Part shown: positions 1 to 7,675 of the stretch, one piece after another
How the letters are laid out: every line of letters starts with the position of its first letter
Numbering within the stretch: position 1 is the first letter of the stretch
Assembly (NCBI GenBank): GCA_900547255.1
Contig: URGC01000051.1
Span: forward strand, 1 to 17,270
Length of the DNA stretch: 17,270 nt
Source of the DNA: an uncultured Eubacterium sp.
Lineage (GTDB): Bacteria; Bacillota; Clostridia; Lachnospirales; Lachnospiraceae
Reading direction: 5' to 3'
The notes under the pieces: model-generated
Database searches by the model: none
What the model was told of the DNA's origin: nothing
What the model saw: the letters and a program-made list of their open reading frames with translations, nothing else
Translations under genes and position numbers: made by a program

Positions 1-57
1 GAAAAAGAAATTTTTTGCTAATTTATGGTTGACTTTTCATAGCTGGTCTCCATAAAT
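1..57 (-). terminator. Possible weak terminator after citrate synthase
   Basis: An 8-bp perfect inverted repeat (ATTTATGG at 21-28 with CCATAAAT at 50-57, loop 21 bases) begins just after the citrate synthase stop. It is followed on the minus strand by an A/T-rich tail ending in TTTCTTTTTC (positions 10-1). The loop is long, the stem AT-rich and the T-run not directly adjacent, so this is a weak call. Confidence 0.3.
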
Positions 58-60
58 GTA

Positions 61-1446
61 TTACTGCTGATTGTCTCTGTGTTCATCATCACAGTATGGT
101 CTGTGGTAACCTACATATTTGTATGCAGGACGGATAATCTTGCTTGCATTGACAAGCTCTTCAAGTCTGTGTGCACACCATCCTGATATTCTTGATATAG
201 CAAATATTGGTGTGAATAACTCTTCTGGAATTCCAAGCATTGAATATACGAATCCACTGTAGAAATCCACGTTAGCACATACTGGCTTGAACATCTGACG
301 CTTCTTCATGATAAGGTCACCGGCTTCGATCTCAACAAGCTGGTAAAGTGCGAATTCCTTCTGCATTCCCTTCTCCTCTGAAAGCTTCTGTGCAAACTTC
401 TTGATTATTCTTGCTCTAGGGTCAGACAGTGTATATACCGCATGTCCCATACCATATATAAGACCAGCTCCGTCAAATGCCTGCTTATCAAGAATCTTTT
501 CAAGATATGCACACACCTCGTCCCTGTCTTCCCAATTGCTGCAATTAGCCATGATATCAGCGAACATTTTCTGTACTTTAAGGTTAGCACCACCATGCTT
601 AGGGCCTTTAAGAGATGCTATTGATGCGGCTGTTGCAGAATATGTATCTGTACCAGATGAAGTAACAACGTGTGTTGTAAATGTTGAGTTGTTACCACCA
701 CCATGCTCTGCATGAATGATAAGACATGTATCAAGAACCTTTGCCTCAAGTGGTGTGAATTCTCCATCTTCTCTCATCATGTAAAGAATGTTCTCAGCAA
801 TTGAATATCCCTTCTTAGGATTCTTAATAAGAAGAGTTCCATCAAGTTTTGAATGTCTGTATGCCTGATATGCATATACTGATATAAGAGGCATCTTTGC
901 AATCAACTGTAATGACTGTCTAAGTACATTAGGAACTGATATATCATCTGGATTCTCATCATATGAATAAAGGCTTAAGATACTCTTCATAAGAGAATTC
1001 ATAAGATTGGCACTTGTCGCCTTCATGATAACATCCCTGATAAATGCTCCTGACAGCTCTTCAAGGTCTGTAAGAATGTGTATAAATTTTTCTCTCTGCT
1101 CAACTGTTGGGAGTTTACCGAATAAAAGAAGGTATGTAACTTCCTCAAAACCAAATCTCTTGTCTCCAAGGTCATTGACTATCTCTTCTACATTATATCC
1201 CTGATAGAATAGCTGTCCGTCAACTGGAACTTTTCTTCCGTGCTCGCTTCGTGTACCGATAACGTCTGAAATCTCAGTAAGTCCTGTAAGTACACCATTA
1301 CCATTACTATCTCTCAAGCCTCTTTTAACATCATATTCAACGTAAAGACTTGAATCAATAGAACCAGAACGGGTACATTCCTTAACTAATTCATCAAAGG
1401 CACTTTTCTCAACTGTTGTCAGTTCCATCATCTGCTGGTTATTCAT
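61..1446 (-). CDS. gltA: Citrate synthase (clostridial long form)
   Basis: Condenses acetyl-CoA with oxaloacetate to citrate in the cytoplasm, the entry to the oxidative TCA branch; in fermentative clostridia this mainly feeds glutamate synthesis (family knowledge). The 461-residue product has the full active site: His248 in HAEHGGGN, His284 in GPKHGGAN and Asp394 in NVDFYSG, plus the GMGHAVYTLSDPR segment (332-344) and a late Arg in SRISGW. An N-terminal extension of about 60 residues precedes the usual core, as in other clostridial forms. The open frame runs back to a TTG at 1470, but GGGAGGG (1454-1460) lies 7 bases before the ATG at 1446 and only 1 base before the ATG at 1452, so 1446 is chosen. 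It looks monocistronic; no aconitase or isocitrate dehydrogenase gene is in view. A 2-methylcitrate activity cannot be excluded from sequence. Confidence 0.95.
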   Translation of the reverse strand: MNNQQMMELTTVEKSAFDELVKECTRSGSIDSSLYVEYDVKRGLRDSNGNGVLTGLTEISDVIGTRSEHGRKVPVDGQLFYQGYNVEEIVNDLGDKRFGFEEVTYLLLFGKLPTVEQREKFIHILTDLEELSGAFIRDVIMKATSANLMNSLMKSILSLYSYDENPDDISVPNVLRQSLQLIAKMPLISVYAYQAYRHSKLDGTLLIKNPKKGYSIAENILYMMREDGEFTPLEAKVLDTCLIIHAEHGGGNNSTFTTHVVTSSGTDTYSATAASIASLKGPKHGGANLKVQKMFADIMANCSNWEDRDEVCAYLEKILDKQAFDGAGLIYGMGHAVYTLSDPRARIIKKFAQKLSEEKGMQKEFALYQLVEIEAGDLIMKKRQMFKPVCANVDFYSGFVYSMLGIPEELFTPIFAISRISGWCAHRLEELVNASKIIRPAYKYVGYHRPYCDDEHRDNQQ

Positions 1447-1482
1447 TGCCATTCCCTCCCAAATTCTCAATATCTATATATA

Positions 1483-1514
1483 CATAAAAATGCATATACG
1501 TGTGTATTTTTATG
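1483..1514. promoter_or_regulatory. Imperfect dyad upstream of citrate synthase (candidate operator)
   Basis: A 32-base imperfect palindrome, with outer arms CATAAAAAT (1483-1491) and ATTTTTATG (1506-1514), continues inward with mostly paired or G-T positions to the centre at 1498/1499. It lies 37 bases upstream of the citrate synthase ATG, beside an A/T run (TATATATAGATATT on the minus strand) that could hold the -10 box. No T-run follows it on either strand, so it is not a terminator. Its position suits an operator, but the binding protein is unknown and no clear -35/-10 pair could be fixed. Confidence 0.4.
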
Positions 1515-1561
1515 CATTTATCAACACATCATTTTAATTATGATATATTTGAGACAATTTG

Positions 1562-2128
1562 TCAATTACTAGCACTCTTTCTCTCCTGCATAATTGCATC
1601 ACACAACTGTTTCATATCTTTTGCACTACACTGTGTGAAGCCTTTTTTGTTTATTATTATACAATCCCCCGTTATAAGTTCATTGTCCTTATCCACGTCT
1701 TTAATGAATAAATAGAAGTTGTTCACATCCTCCATCCATTTTGTAATATTTGTCCACTTGCAGACATAACTTTTCCCACCACTAATCATAGTTATATCTT
1801 CCGCATCAATCTCAAAATCTATGCTTTGTATTCCTTTCGCCGCATAGCTTTGCTGTATCTGGTTATACTTATTCCTGTCAAGATAATACATTCCCATGAA
1901 AAGACAGGCGGCGCACACCACAAGAAATGGCAGCATAAGAAACATATTATAGTCTCCTGTGCTTATAATCTGTCTCGACATTATGCCTACCGCTGATATT
2001 CCAGACAGCAGTCCGACAAAGTTAAGCACAAGTTTTTTCTTTCTATATGATTCATCTTTGCTGTTAATCACCATAGCAGCCTGTTTGTAGACATTTTTAT
2101 TACAGATTGTTGTATTTTTTATAACCAT
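1562..2128 (-). CDS. YcxB-like two-helix membrane protein
   Basis: Function unknown. The 188-residue product has a basic N-terminal region (KDESYRKKK near 24-32), two predicted membrane helices (about 33-51 and 62-82), and a soluble C-terminal domain of about 90 residues. That domain (FEIDAEDITM, then CKWTNITKWMED, a hydrophobic NFYLFI strand and a CIIINKKGFT strand) resembles the YcxB family, whose members are small membrane proteins of unknown role with a PH-like C-terminal domain. The ATG at 2128 is preceded by GAAAGGA at a spacing of about 10 bases. It diverges from the short-chain dehydrogenase gene with start regions 81 bases apart. An extended -10 (TGTTAGAAT, minus strand, 2180-2172) may serve it. 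Family assignment is from pattern recognition and moderately secure. Confidence 0.75.
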   Translation of the reverse strand: MVIKNTTICNKNVYKQAAMVINSKDESYRKKKLVLNFVGLLSGISAVGIMSRQIISTGDYNMFLMLPFLVVCAACLFMGMYYLDRNKYNQIQQSYAAKGIQSIDFEIDAEDITMISGGKSYVCKWTNITKWMEDVNNFYLFIKDVDKDNELITGDCIIINKKGFTQCSAKDMKQLCDAIMQERKSASN

Positions 2129-2131
2129 AGA

Positions 2132-2160
2132 TTGACGTTCCTTTCAGTTGATTTTATAAT
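2132..2160 (+). promoter_or_regulatory. Sigma-A type promoter of the short-chain dehydrogenase gene
   Basis: TTGACG (2132-2137) and a perfect TATAAT (2155-2160) are separated by 17 bases, close to the ideal vegetative promoter. It would start transcription near 2167, about 43 bases before the chosen ATG. It overlaps the leader and ribosome binding site of the divergent YcxB-like gene, so the two transcription units may interfere. Confidence 0.75.
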
Positions 2161-2209
2161 GTAATTAACAGATTCTAACATGAATATTGAAGAAAGGCAG
2201 GATTATTAT

Positions 2210-2965
2210 ATGGCAATAGCATGTATAACAGGTGCCAGCTCTGGCATCGGTAGAGAATTCGCTATACAGTTAAGTGAACTGGGATATAACCTTATTCTTA
2301 TCTCACGCCACACCAGAGAAATCAAAAAATATGCCGCAAAACTACCTACAAAATGTAAAATAATCTCATGTGACCTTTCTGACGAGGCAGCCTGTATCAA
2401 GCTTGCCAGACGTCTCCGTCACTTTAAGATATCAATCCTTATTAACAATGCCGGTTTCGGTGAATTAGGCGGTTTTACAGAAACCAAGTTAAAAAATGAC
2501 CTTAATATGATAGATTTGAACGTTAAGTCTGTTCATATACTTACCAAGGCACTTCTTCCTAATATGATGAAGAATGACGAGGGTTATATACTTAACGTAT
2601 CATCTGTCGCTGGTCTTATGCCGGGTGGGCCATTCATGTCAACTTATTATGCAACCAAGTCATATGTGACAAGCTTCACAAGCGCAATTGCCCGTGAAAT
2701 CAAAGAATCAGGAAGTAATGTATCAATAAGTGCATTATGTCCCGGCCCTGTTGACACTAACTTTAACAAGCGTGCCAACGTAGAATTCTCACTCAAAGGA
2801 ATAACACCGCAGTATTGTGTATCATATGCACTTTACCATATGTTCAGAAAGAAGCTTATAATTATTCCTACACTTGAGATTAAGCTTGCCGCGCTGTGTA
2901 TGCGTTTTCTTCCAAGAAGAATGGGACTTGCTGTAGTCTCACACCAGCAGAAGAAAAAGATATAG
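2210..2965 (+). CDS. Short-chain dehydrogenase/reductase (classical SDR)
   Basis: NAD(P)-dependent oxidoreductase with a Rossmann fold; substrate unknown. In the 251-residue product the cofactor motif TGASSGIG is at residues 7-14, NNAG at 79-82, the catalytic Ser in NVSSVAG (131/132), the YxxxK pair at Tyr146/Lys150 and the PG motif at 178-179. The length fits the classical family. An in-frame ATG at 2180 lacks a ribosome binding site; the ATG at 2210 has AGGA (2199-2202) 7 bases ahead and places TGASSGIG at the usual distance from the N-terminus, so it is preferred. It is the only plus-strand gene and converges on whiA with 22 bases between stop codons. The basic C-terminus (HQQKKKI) and hydrophobic stretch near 214-235 resemble DltE/YqjQ-type SDRs, but this does not fix a substrate. 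Confidence 0.92.
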   Translation: MAIACITGASSGIGREFAIQLSELGYNLILISRHTREIKKYAAKLPTKCKIISCDLSDEAACIKLARRLRHFKISILINNAGFGELGGFTETKLKNDLNMIDLNVKSVHILTKALLPNMMKNDEGYILNVSSVAGLMPGGPFMSTYYATKSYVTSFTSAIAREIKESGSNVSISALCPGPVDTNFNKRANVEFSLKGITPQYCVSYALYHMFRKKLIIIPTLEIKLAALCMRFLPRRMGLAVVSHQQKKKI

Positions 2966-3014
2966 CATCAATATGCACATTCATGGATTACTCTCCACGA
3001 AGTGCTGATGCTAT
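2950..3014 (-). terminator. Hairpin terminator overlapping the whiA 3' end
   Basis: On the minus strand a multi-step hairpin forms from 3014 to 2962. The outer arms are ATAGCATCA/TGATGCTAT (9 bp, perfect; 2962-2970 with 3006-3014), then GCAC/GTGC (2975-2978 with 3002-3005), then a 6-bp inner stem with one G-U pair (2982-2987 with 2994-2999) closed by a 6-base loop. ATCTTTTTCTTC follows (2961-2950). The first half lies inside the last codons of whiA, whose stop is at 2988-2990. No T-run follows on the plus strand, so it mainly suits the hprK-whiA operon. Confidence 0.65.
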
Positions 3015-3914
3015 CTCACTAATCTTACGAAGTCTATGATTAACTCCTGATTTACCAACCTCTGGTGTCAGGAGTTTTCCTATGTCTTTAAGATTCATAT
3101 CAGGGTTCTCAAGCCTTATCTCTGCAACTTCTTTGAGGTTCTCTTTAAGATATGACAATCCCACTGTGTCCCTTATATATTCAATATCCTTAATCTGCTT
3201 GACTGCCGCCTCAATCGTCTTATTAAGATTAGCAGTCTCACAATTAACCTTCCTGTTAACATCATTGCGCATGTCTTTGAGAATCATTACATTCATAAGA
3301 TTCATCTGTGACACATATGCGCCCATTATGTTAAGGCAGTCTGTTATGTGGCTTCCCTCTTTAAGATACACCACATATGATTTCTTTCTTGCTATGAATT
3401 TGGCATCCAGATTAAAAAATGTTATTATCTCTGCCATCTGCCTTGCATCATCTTCGCTGTCACACACAATCTCATAATGGTAGAACTTATTCGGGTCGCT
3501 GACTGAGCCAGCCGCCAGAAATGCTCCTCTTATAAATGCTCTCTTGCAGCACTCCTTCTGTATGACAATAGGGTTTGCAAAGCATCTGACAAATTCGTCA
3601 CCTTTCATGACATCTATCCATTTGACAGTCATCAGAATATGTCTTGACTGTTCCTCATTCAATGTCACAAATATTGCACTGCCCTTTTTCTTATCCTGAC
3701 ACCAGTCAACGCTGTCCTTCTCAATACCGGCAACAGCCTCAAGCAGCATAATATATTTGTCTGCCACAACAATATTCTCAGTCGACAGGACAAGACATCC
3801 CGCCGTAACTTCTCCACAGAAAGCCAGAATTGCAGCTAATTCTGCTATCTGACAATGCTTGGCACTATCAATTTTTGCTGATAATTCTTCCTTTATCTCA
3901 GACGAAAAAGACAT
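2988..3914 (-). CDS. whiA: DNA-binding protein WhiA
   Basis: Homologue of the sporulation/division regulator WhiA found in nearly all Gram-positive bacteria; in Streptomyces it is a transcription factor acting with WhiB, and in Bacillus it affects division and chromosome segregation. The 308-residue product has the N-terminal LAGLIDADG-like fold (with RAFIRGAFLAAGSVSDP at 126-142, catalytic acidic residues degenerate as in the family) and a C-terminal helix-turn-helix region (about 259-300, including GKSGVNHRLRKI). The frame extends to an ATG at 3923, but AAGGAG (3925-3930) is only 1 base from it and 10 bases from the ATG at 3914, which gives the family-typical MSFSSEIKEEL start. It is the last gene of the operon, and its ribosome binding site overlaps the rapZ stop region. 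No HPr/crh gene follows. Confidence 0.95.
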   Translation of the reverse strand: MSFSSEIKEELSAKIDSAKHCQIAELAAILAFCGEVTAGCLVLSTENIVVADKYIMLLEAVAGIEKDSVDWCQDKKKGSAIFVTLNEEQSRHILMTVKWIDVMKGDEFVRCFANPIVIQKECCKRAFIRGAFLAAGSVSDPNKFYHYEIVCDSEDDARQMAEIITFFNLDAKFIARKKSYVVYLKEGSHITDCLNIMGAYVSQMNLMNVMILKDMRNDVNRKVNCETANLNKTIEAAVKQIKDIEYIRDTVGLSYLKENLKEVAEIRLENPDMNLKDIGKLLTPEVGKSGVNHRLRKISEIASALRGE

Positions 3915-3929
3915 GTCACGCATTCTCCT

Positions 3930-4805
3930 TTATTTTTTTCTCTTTGCATCCTTATCTATATCACGATGCTCCACCTTGCATCCATATTTTGTCTCTTTAA
4001 GCTTGGATGCGATAGCATTGGCAAGTGTAACTGAACGATGCTTTCCACCTGTACATCCAACTGCTATAACAAGGCTGTTCTTGCCCTCATCAACATATTT
4101 AGGAAGCAGAAACATCAAAAGGTCAGTAACCTTGTCAAGAAACTGTCCTGCCGCCTCAAATCCAAGCACATAATCCTGTATCGGCTTATCATTACCAGTA
4201 AGAGGCTTTAATTCTTCTATATAATATGGATTAGGAAGGAATCTCACATCAAATACAAGGTCTGCATCTGATGGAATACCATACTTAAATCCGAATGAGA
4301 GAACAGTCACAAAAAGATTGCTGTACTGCCCATCCTCATTAAATATCTTCTCAAGCTCCTGTTTAAGCTCTCTTGTAAGCATCTGGCTTGTATCTATTAT
4401 ATAATCTGCTCTTCTTCTGAGGAACTCAACCTGCTTACGTTCAAGCGTAATAGCATGGTCAACCCTGTCATCCTTTGCCAGCGGATGCGTTCTTCTTGTC
4501 TCCTTGTATCTCTTGACAAGCACCTCATCACTTGAATCAAGGAAAAGAATCTTGTAATAATCCCCTTTATTCTTGGAATTGAGCATATCGTTAAGCTCGC
4601 CTAACGCATCACCATTACGGATATCAACTCCAAGTGCAATCTTATCATACTCATGATTGCCAGACTGGCTTTTCGCAAGCTTCGCAAAATGTGGAATAAG
4701 AGGAACCGGCATATTATCCACGCAGTAATATCCCTGGTCTTCAAGTACATTAAGAGCTGTTGATTTGCCCGCCCCCGACATTCCTGTTACTATAACAATC
4801 TGCAT
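3930..4805 (-). CDS. rapZ: RNase adapter/nucleotide-binding protein RapZ (YvcJ)
   Basis: P-loop protein of the RapZ/YvcJ family. In E. coli RapZ senses glucosamine-6-phosphate and guides RNase E to the sRNA GlmZ; in Bacillus YvcJ hydrolyses nucleotides and affects competence. The role in Clostridia is not settled. The 291-residue product has Walker A GMSGAGKS at 8-15, a Walker B-like ALGVDIRNG (57-65), the conserved DVRFLPNPYYIEELK block (186-200) and the C-terminal GCTGGKHRSV signature (250-259). The length matches the family. The ATG has GGAAGGAG about 10 bases upstream. It sits between murB and whiA; the yvcK gene usually next to it is absent. Confidence 0.95.
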   Translation of the reverse strand: MQIVIVTGMSGAGKSTALNVLEDQGYYCVDNMPVPLIPHFAKLAKSQSGNHEYDKIALGVDIRNGDALGELNDMLNSKNKGDYYKILFLDSSDEVLVKRYKETRRTHPLAKDDRVDHAITLERKQVEFLRRRADYIIDTSQMLTRELKQELEKIFNEDGQYSNLFVTVLSFGFKYGIPSDADLVFDVRFLPNPYYIEELKPLTGNDKPIQDYVLGFEAAGQFLDKVTDLLMFLLPKYVDEGKNSLVIAVGCTGGKHRSVTLANAIASKLKETKYGCKVEHRDIDKDAKRKK

Positions 4806-4833
4806 ATTCCGCTTACTCCTTCCCGGTTAAACT

Positions 4834-5742
4834 CTATAATCCAAGTTTCTTTACTTCAAGCTCTAATTCAACACCATTTTCTTCATAAACTCTTTGCTTA
4901 ACGTAATCTGTCAGTGCTATGACATCACTGGCTGTAGCATTGCCTGTATTGATTACGAATCCGGCATGCTTTTCTGACACCTGTGCACCGCCAACGCTGT
5001 AACCTTTAAGTCCTGCATCCGATATAAGCTTGCCGGCATAATACCCTTCTGGTCTTTTAAATGTGCTTCCCGCACTTGGATATTCCAATGGCTGTTTTAG
5101 CTTTCTCTGCTCAGACAGCTCTGCCATCCTCGCCTTTATCGCACTCTCATCGCCTTTGGCAAGCTTTAATCTGACACTCACGACTATAAGATTATTCTTA
5201 GCCACATAGCTTGTTCTATATCCGAATTCCAGTTCTTTATTCGATAAAACCTTAATGTTGTTATCTTCGTCTATAACTGTGACCTCTGTCACTATATCTG
5301 CCATCTGTCCACCATACGCACCGGCATTCATATACACTGCTCCACCGACACTTCCGGGAATACCGCTGGCAAATTCCATTCCACCAAGTCCCTCATTAGC
5401 GGCGATAACAGCAAGCTTGATAAGGCTCATTCCCGCCTGTACTGTTATTGTCTCCCCGTCAATACTGTACTGTGAAAACCTGTTATACAAAGACACCACA
5501 ACTCCCTGTACACCATCATCACTGACAAGCAGATTACTTCCATTGCCAATGATATACATAGGGCATGATTCTTGTCTGCATAAAGCAACAATATCCTGAA
5601 TCTGACCAGCAGATTCAGGAGTTATAAACATTTGTGCCGGACCACCTATACGGAATGTAGTGTGGTTCTTCATAGGTTCATCAATCTTAACGTTGTCATT
5701 GCCAACAATACTCTTAAGTCTGGTAACTAATACGTCATTCAT
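4834..5742 (-). CDS. murB: UDP-N-acetylenolpyruvoylglucosamine reductase (MurB)
   Basis: FAD- and NADPH-dependent reduction of UDP-GlcNAc-enolpyruvate to UDP-MurNAc, the second committed step of peptidoglycan precursor synthesis in the cytoplasm. The 302-residue product shows the FAD-binding segment IIGNGSNLLVSDDGVQG (64-80), FASGIPGSVGGAVYMNAGAYGG (124-145), the catalytic Arg176 in FGYRTS, Ser226 in SAGSTFKRP and Glu296 near the C-terminus. It is the shorter type II form of Gram-positives. The ATG has AAAGG 7 bases upstream. It lies 28 bases after the glucokinase stop and 28 bases before rapZ, in one operon with hprK. Confidence 0.96.
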   Translation of the reverse strand: MNDVLVTRLKSIVGNDNVKIDEPMKNHTTFRIGGPAQMFITPESAGQIQDIVALCRQESCPMYIIGNGSNLLVSDDGVQGVVVSLYNRFSQYSIDGETITVQAGMSLIKLAVIAANEGLGGMEFASGIPGSVGGAVYMNAGAYGGQMADIVTEVTVIDEDNNIKVLSNKELEFGYRTSYVAKNNLIVVSVRLKLAKGDESAIKARMAELSEQRKLKQPLEYPSAGSTFKRPEGYYAGKLISDAGLKGYSVGGAQVSEKHAGFVINTGNATASDVIALTDYVKQRVYEENGVELELEVKKLGL

Positions 5743-5770
5743 TCTTTAACCTTTCCGATTAATATTATAT

Positions 5771-6670
5771 CTACTTAATGATAAGTCTGGCAGCACCATA
5801 CATACCTGCATCGTTGCCAAGAAGTGCCTTGACAATCTTAGTTTCCCTTGATGCATGAAATGCGTACTGTCTGTAATATCTTCTGATTCTCTCTAAGAAA
5901 TATTCTCCTGCATTGCACACACCGCCGCCAATTATAAAACATTCAGGGTCAGCTATTCCTGCAGCAATAGCAAGAGCTTTGCCAAGATACATTGAAACCT
6001 TCTCAACAACATCTTCCATCTCTTTATCACCGGCAATCGCTGCATCAAATACCTCTTTGGCATTCTTCTTATTACCCATTCTGGCAATTCCTGTAGCAGA
6101 TGCAACCTGTTCAAGACATCCAGATTTGCCGCATGAGCATGCAAATCCAAGGTCATCAACCATCGGAATATGTCCTATCTCACATGCCGCACCATTGAAT
6201 CCATTAACAGGTCTTCCGCCTATAATAAGACCGCCTCCAACGCCTGTTCCAATTGTTATCATCATGATGCTTGAATATCCTTTGCCGCCGCCCTTCCAAT
6301 ATTCGCCAAGCGCAGCCATATTAGCATCATTGCCTACTGCTATTCTGTCCTTAGGCACATCTATATGAGAAGCCATCTCATCTACTACATTGATAACTCC
6401 CCATCCGAGATTGACACATTTATTAACTGTTCCGTCATCTTTAACTGCTCCCGGAACACCTATGCCAATTCCATCGATATCGGCAACTGTAAGTCCATTA
6501 CCGGCAACAGTTTTCCTGATATATTCAGCAACATCTGCAAGTATAAGGCTTCCGCCATCCTGCTTTCTTGTTGGAATCTCGTCCTTACCGGCAAGCTCAC
6601 CTGACTCATTAAAATAACCACATTTGATAGTCGTTCCCCCGATGTCTATACCAAATATAATCTTATTCAT
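5771..6670 (-). CDS. glcK: ROK-family glucokinase
   Basis: ATP-dependent phosphorylation of glucose to glucose-6-phosphate for sugar taken up outside the PTS or released from oligosaccharides. Motifs in the 299-residue product: phosphate loop DIGGTTIK (9-16), catalytic Asp115 in VGNDAN, the ATP motif IGTGVGGG (140-147), the ROK signature ExGH at 164-167, and the zinc motif CSCGKSGC (178-185). GGGVCNAGEYFLERI (248-262) closes the adenosine pocket. The start is uncertain: GTG 6685 and ATGs at 6682, 6679, 6673 and 6670 are all in frame because the sequence overlaps the acidic codons at the end of hprK. The 6670 ATG gives the family-typical MNKIIFGIDIGGT, so it is chosen. The gene overlaps hprK and is probably translationally coupled. 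Another sugar (e.g. N-acetylmannosamine) is possible but less likely. Confidence 0.9.
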   Translation of the reverse strand: MNKIIFGIDIGGTTIKCGYFNESGELAGKDEIPTRKQDGGSLILADVAEYIRKTVAGNGLTVADIDGIGIGVPGAVKDDGTVNKCVNLGWGVINVVDEMASHIDVPKDRIAVGNDANMAALGEYWKGGGKGYSSIMMITIGTGVGGGLIIGGRPVNGFNGAACEIGHIPMVDDLGFACSCGKSGCLEQVASATGIARMGNKKNAKEVFDAAIAGDKEMEDVVEKVSMYLGKALAIAAGIADPECFIIGGGVCNAGEYFLERIRRYYRQYAFHASRETKIVKALLGNDAGMYGAARLIIK

Positions 6671-7616
6671 CATCCTCATCATCACCCTTCATAAGGTTTT
6701 CCTGTACTCTTCTGTACAACTCCTTAGCCGCATTGTAACCCATCTTTTTCTGTCTGTTATTAACTGCTGCCGCCTCAACAATAACCGCAAGATTACGTCC
6801 TGGACGGATAGGAAGTGTGTGGCATACAACCTTGTTGCCAAGATATTCTATATACTCTTCCTCAAGTCCGAGTCTGTCGTACTCTTTGTCCTTATTCCAA
6901 TCCTCCAGCTTCATAACCATATCAATCTGCTGCGTTTCTTTAACACTTTCTACACCAAACAACGTCTTGACATCAATAATACCAATTCCTCGAAGTTCAA
7001 TAAAATATTTTGTAACTCCCGGAGCCGTTCCAATAAGTGTCTCTTCGCTTACCTTGCGGATTTCTACAGCATCATCAGTAACCAGTCTGTGTCCTCTCTT
7101 AATAAGCTCAAGAGCCGCCTCACTCTTACCGATACCGCTCTCTCCTATAATCAGAACGCCTTCACCATAAACATCAACAAGCACCCCATGTATAACTATG
7201 CATGGAGCAAGCTGCACATTGAGCCATCTTATTGTTTCTGCCATAAATGCTGATGTTGCCATCTTTGTCTTCAGAATAGGAATTCCATACTTAACAGCCA
7301 GTTTTAAAATCTCCGGCTCTGGCTCAAGGCTTCTGCAAAATACAAGACATGGTATATTACTAGATAAAAGCTGCATATACCTCTCATATCTGTCTGTCTC
7401 TGCAAGGCTCATAAGATATGAATACTCTACGTTACCTATAACCTGCACTCTGTCGTTATCAAACTGGTTATAGAATCCTGTAAGCTGAAGTGCCGGTCTG
7501 TTAACATCTGGCACATGAAGCCATATTCCCGCTGTATCAACCTCTGGTGTAAGATTCTCAAGGCTCATCTTCTCTACAACTTTTGATAATTTAACTCTCT
7601 CTGTATTACTATTCAT
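6663..7616 (-). CDS. hprK: HPr kinase/phosphorylase
   Basis: Bifunctional sensor that phosphorylates HPr on its regulatory serine or removes that phosphate, controlling catabolite repression through CcpA and PTS uptake. The 317-residue product has a variable N-terminal domain (1-130) and the kinase domain with His143 (HGVLVDV), Walker A GESGIGKS (158-165), the DD pair at 181-182, the signature ELRGIGIIDV (207-216) and RPGRNLAVIVEAAA (271-284). The frame extends to a GTG at 7646, but GGAGG lies 10 bases before the ATG at 7616. The tail is strongly acidic (KGDDEDDE) and its codons overlap the glucokinase start. It is first in the hprK-glcK-murB-rapZ-whiA operon, behind its own promoter. Confidence 0.96.
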   Translation of the reverse strand: MNSNTERVKLSKVVEKMSLENLTPEVDTAGIWLHVPDVNRPALQLTGFYNQFDNDRVQVIGNVEYSYLMSLAETDRYERYMQLLSSNIPCLVFCRSLEPEPEILKLAVKYGIPILKTKMATSAFMAETIRWLNVQLAPCIVIHGVLVDVYGEGVLIIGESGIGKSEAALELIKRGHRLVTDDAVEIRKVSEETLIGTAPGVTKYFIELRGIGIIDVKTLFGVESVKETQQIDMVMKLEDWNKDKEYDRLGLEEEYIEYLGNKVVCHTLPIRPGRNLAVIVEAAAVNNRQKKMGYNAAKELYRRVQENLMKGDDEDDE

Positions 7617-7646
7617 ATAAATAAATCCTCCAAATAAGAGTTTCAC

Positions 7647-7675
7647 TGTTACAATAATCTTTTTTTATTGTAACA
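7647..7675. promoter_or_regulatory. Perfect inverted repeat over the hprK -10 box (candidate operator)
   Basis: TGTTACAATAA (7647-7657) and its exact reverse complement TTATTGTAACA (7665-7675) flank a 7-base loop. The right arm contains the predicted -10 box of hprK (7667-7672), and the predicted start site falls in the loop. No T-run follows on either strand, so an intrinsic terminator is unlikely. The layout suits a dimeric repressor blocking the promoter; the regulator is not recognised. It could instead form a hairpin at the very 5' end of the mRNA. Confidence 0.55.

Noticed and set aside
6624..7253. 209-codon plus-strand open frame
   Set aside because: It lies antisense to hprK, whose motifs are complete; the translation is low-complexity with no domain and no ribosome binding site of note.
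7647..7675. Inverted repeat as a uvrC terminator
   Set aside because: No T-run follows on the minus strand and it overlaps a good -10 box, so it was listed as a candidate operator instead.
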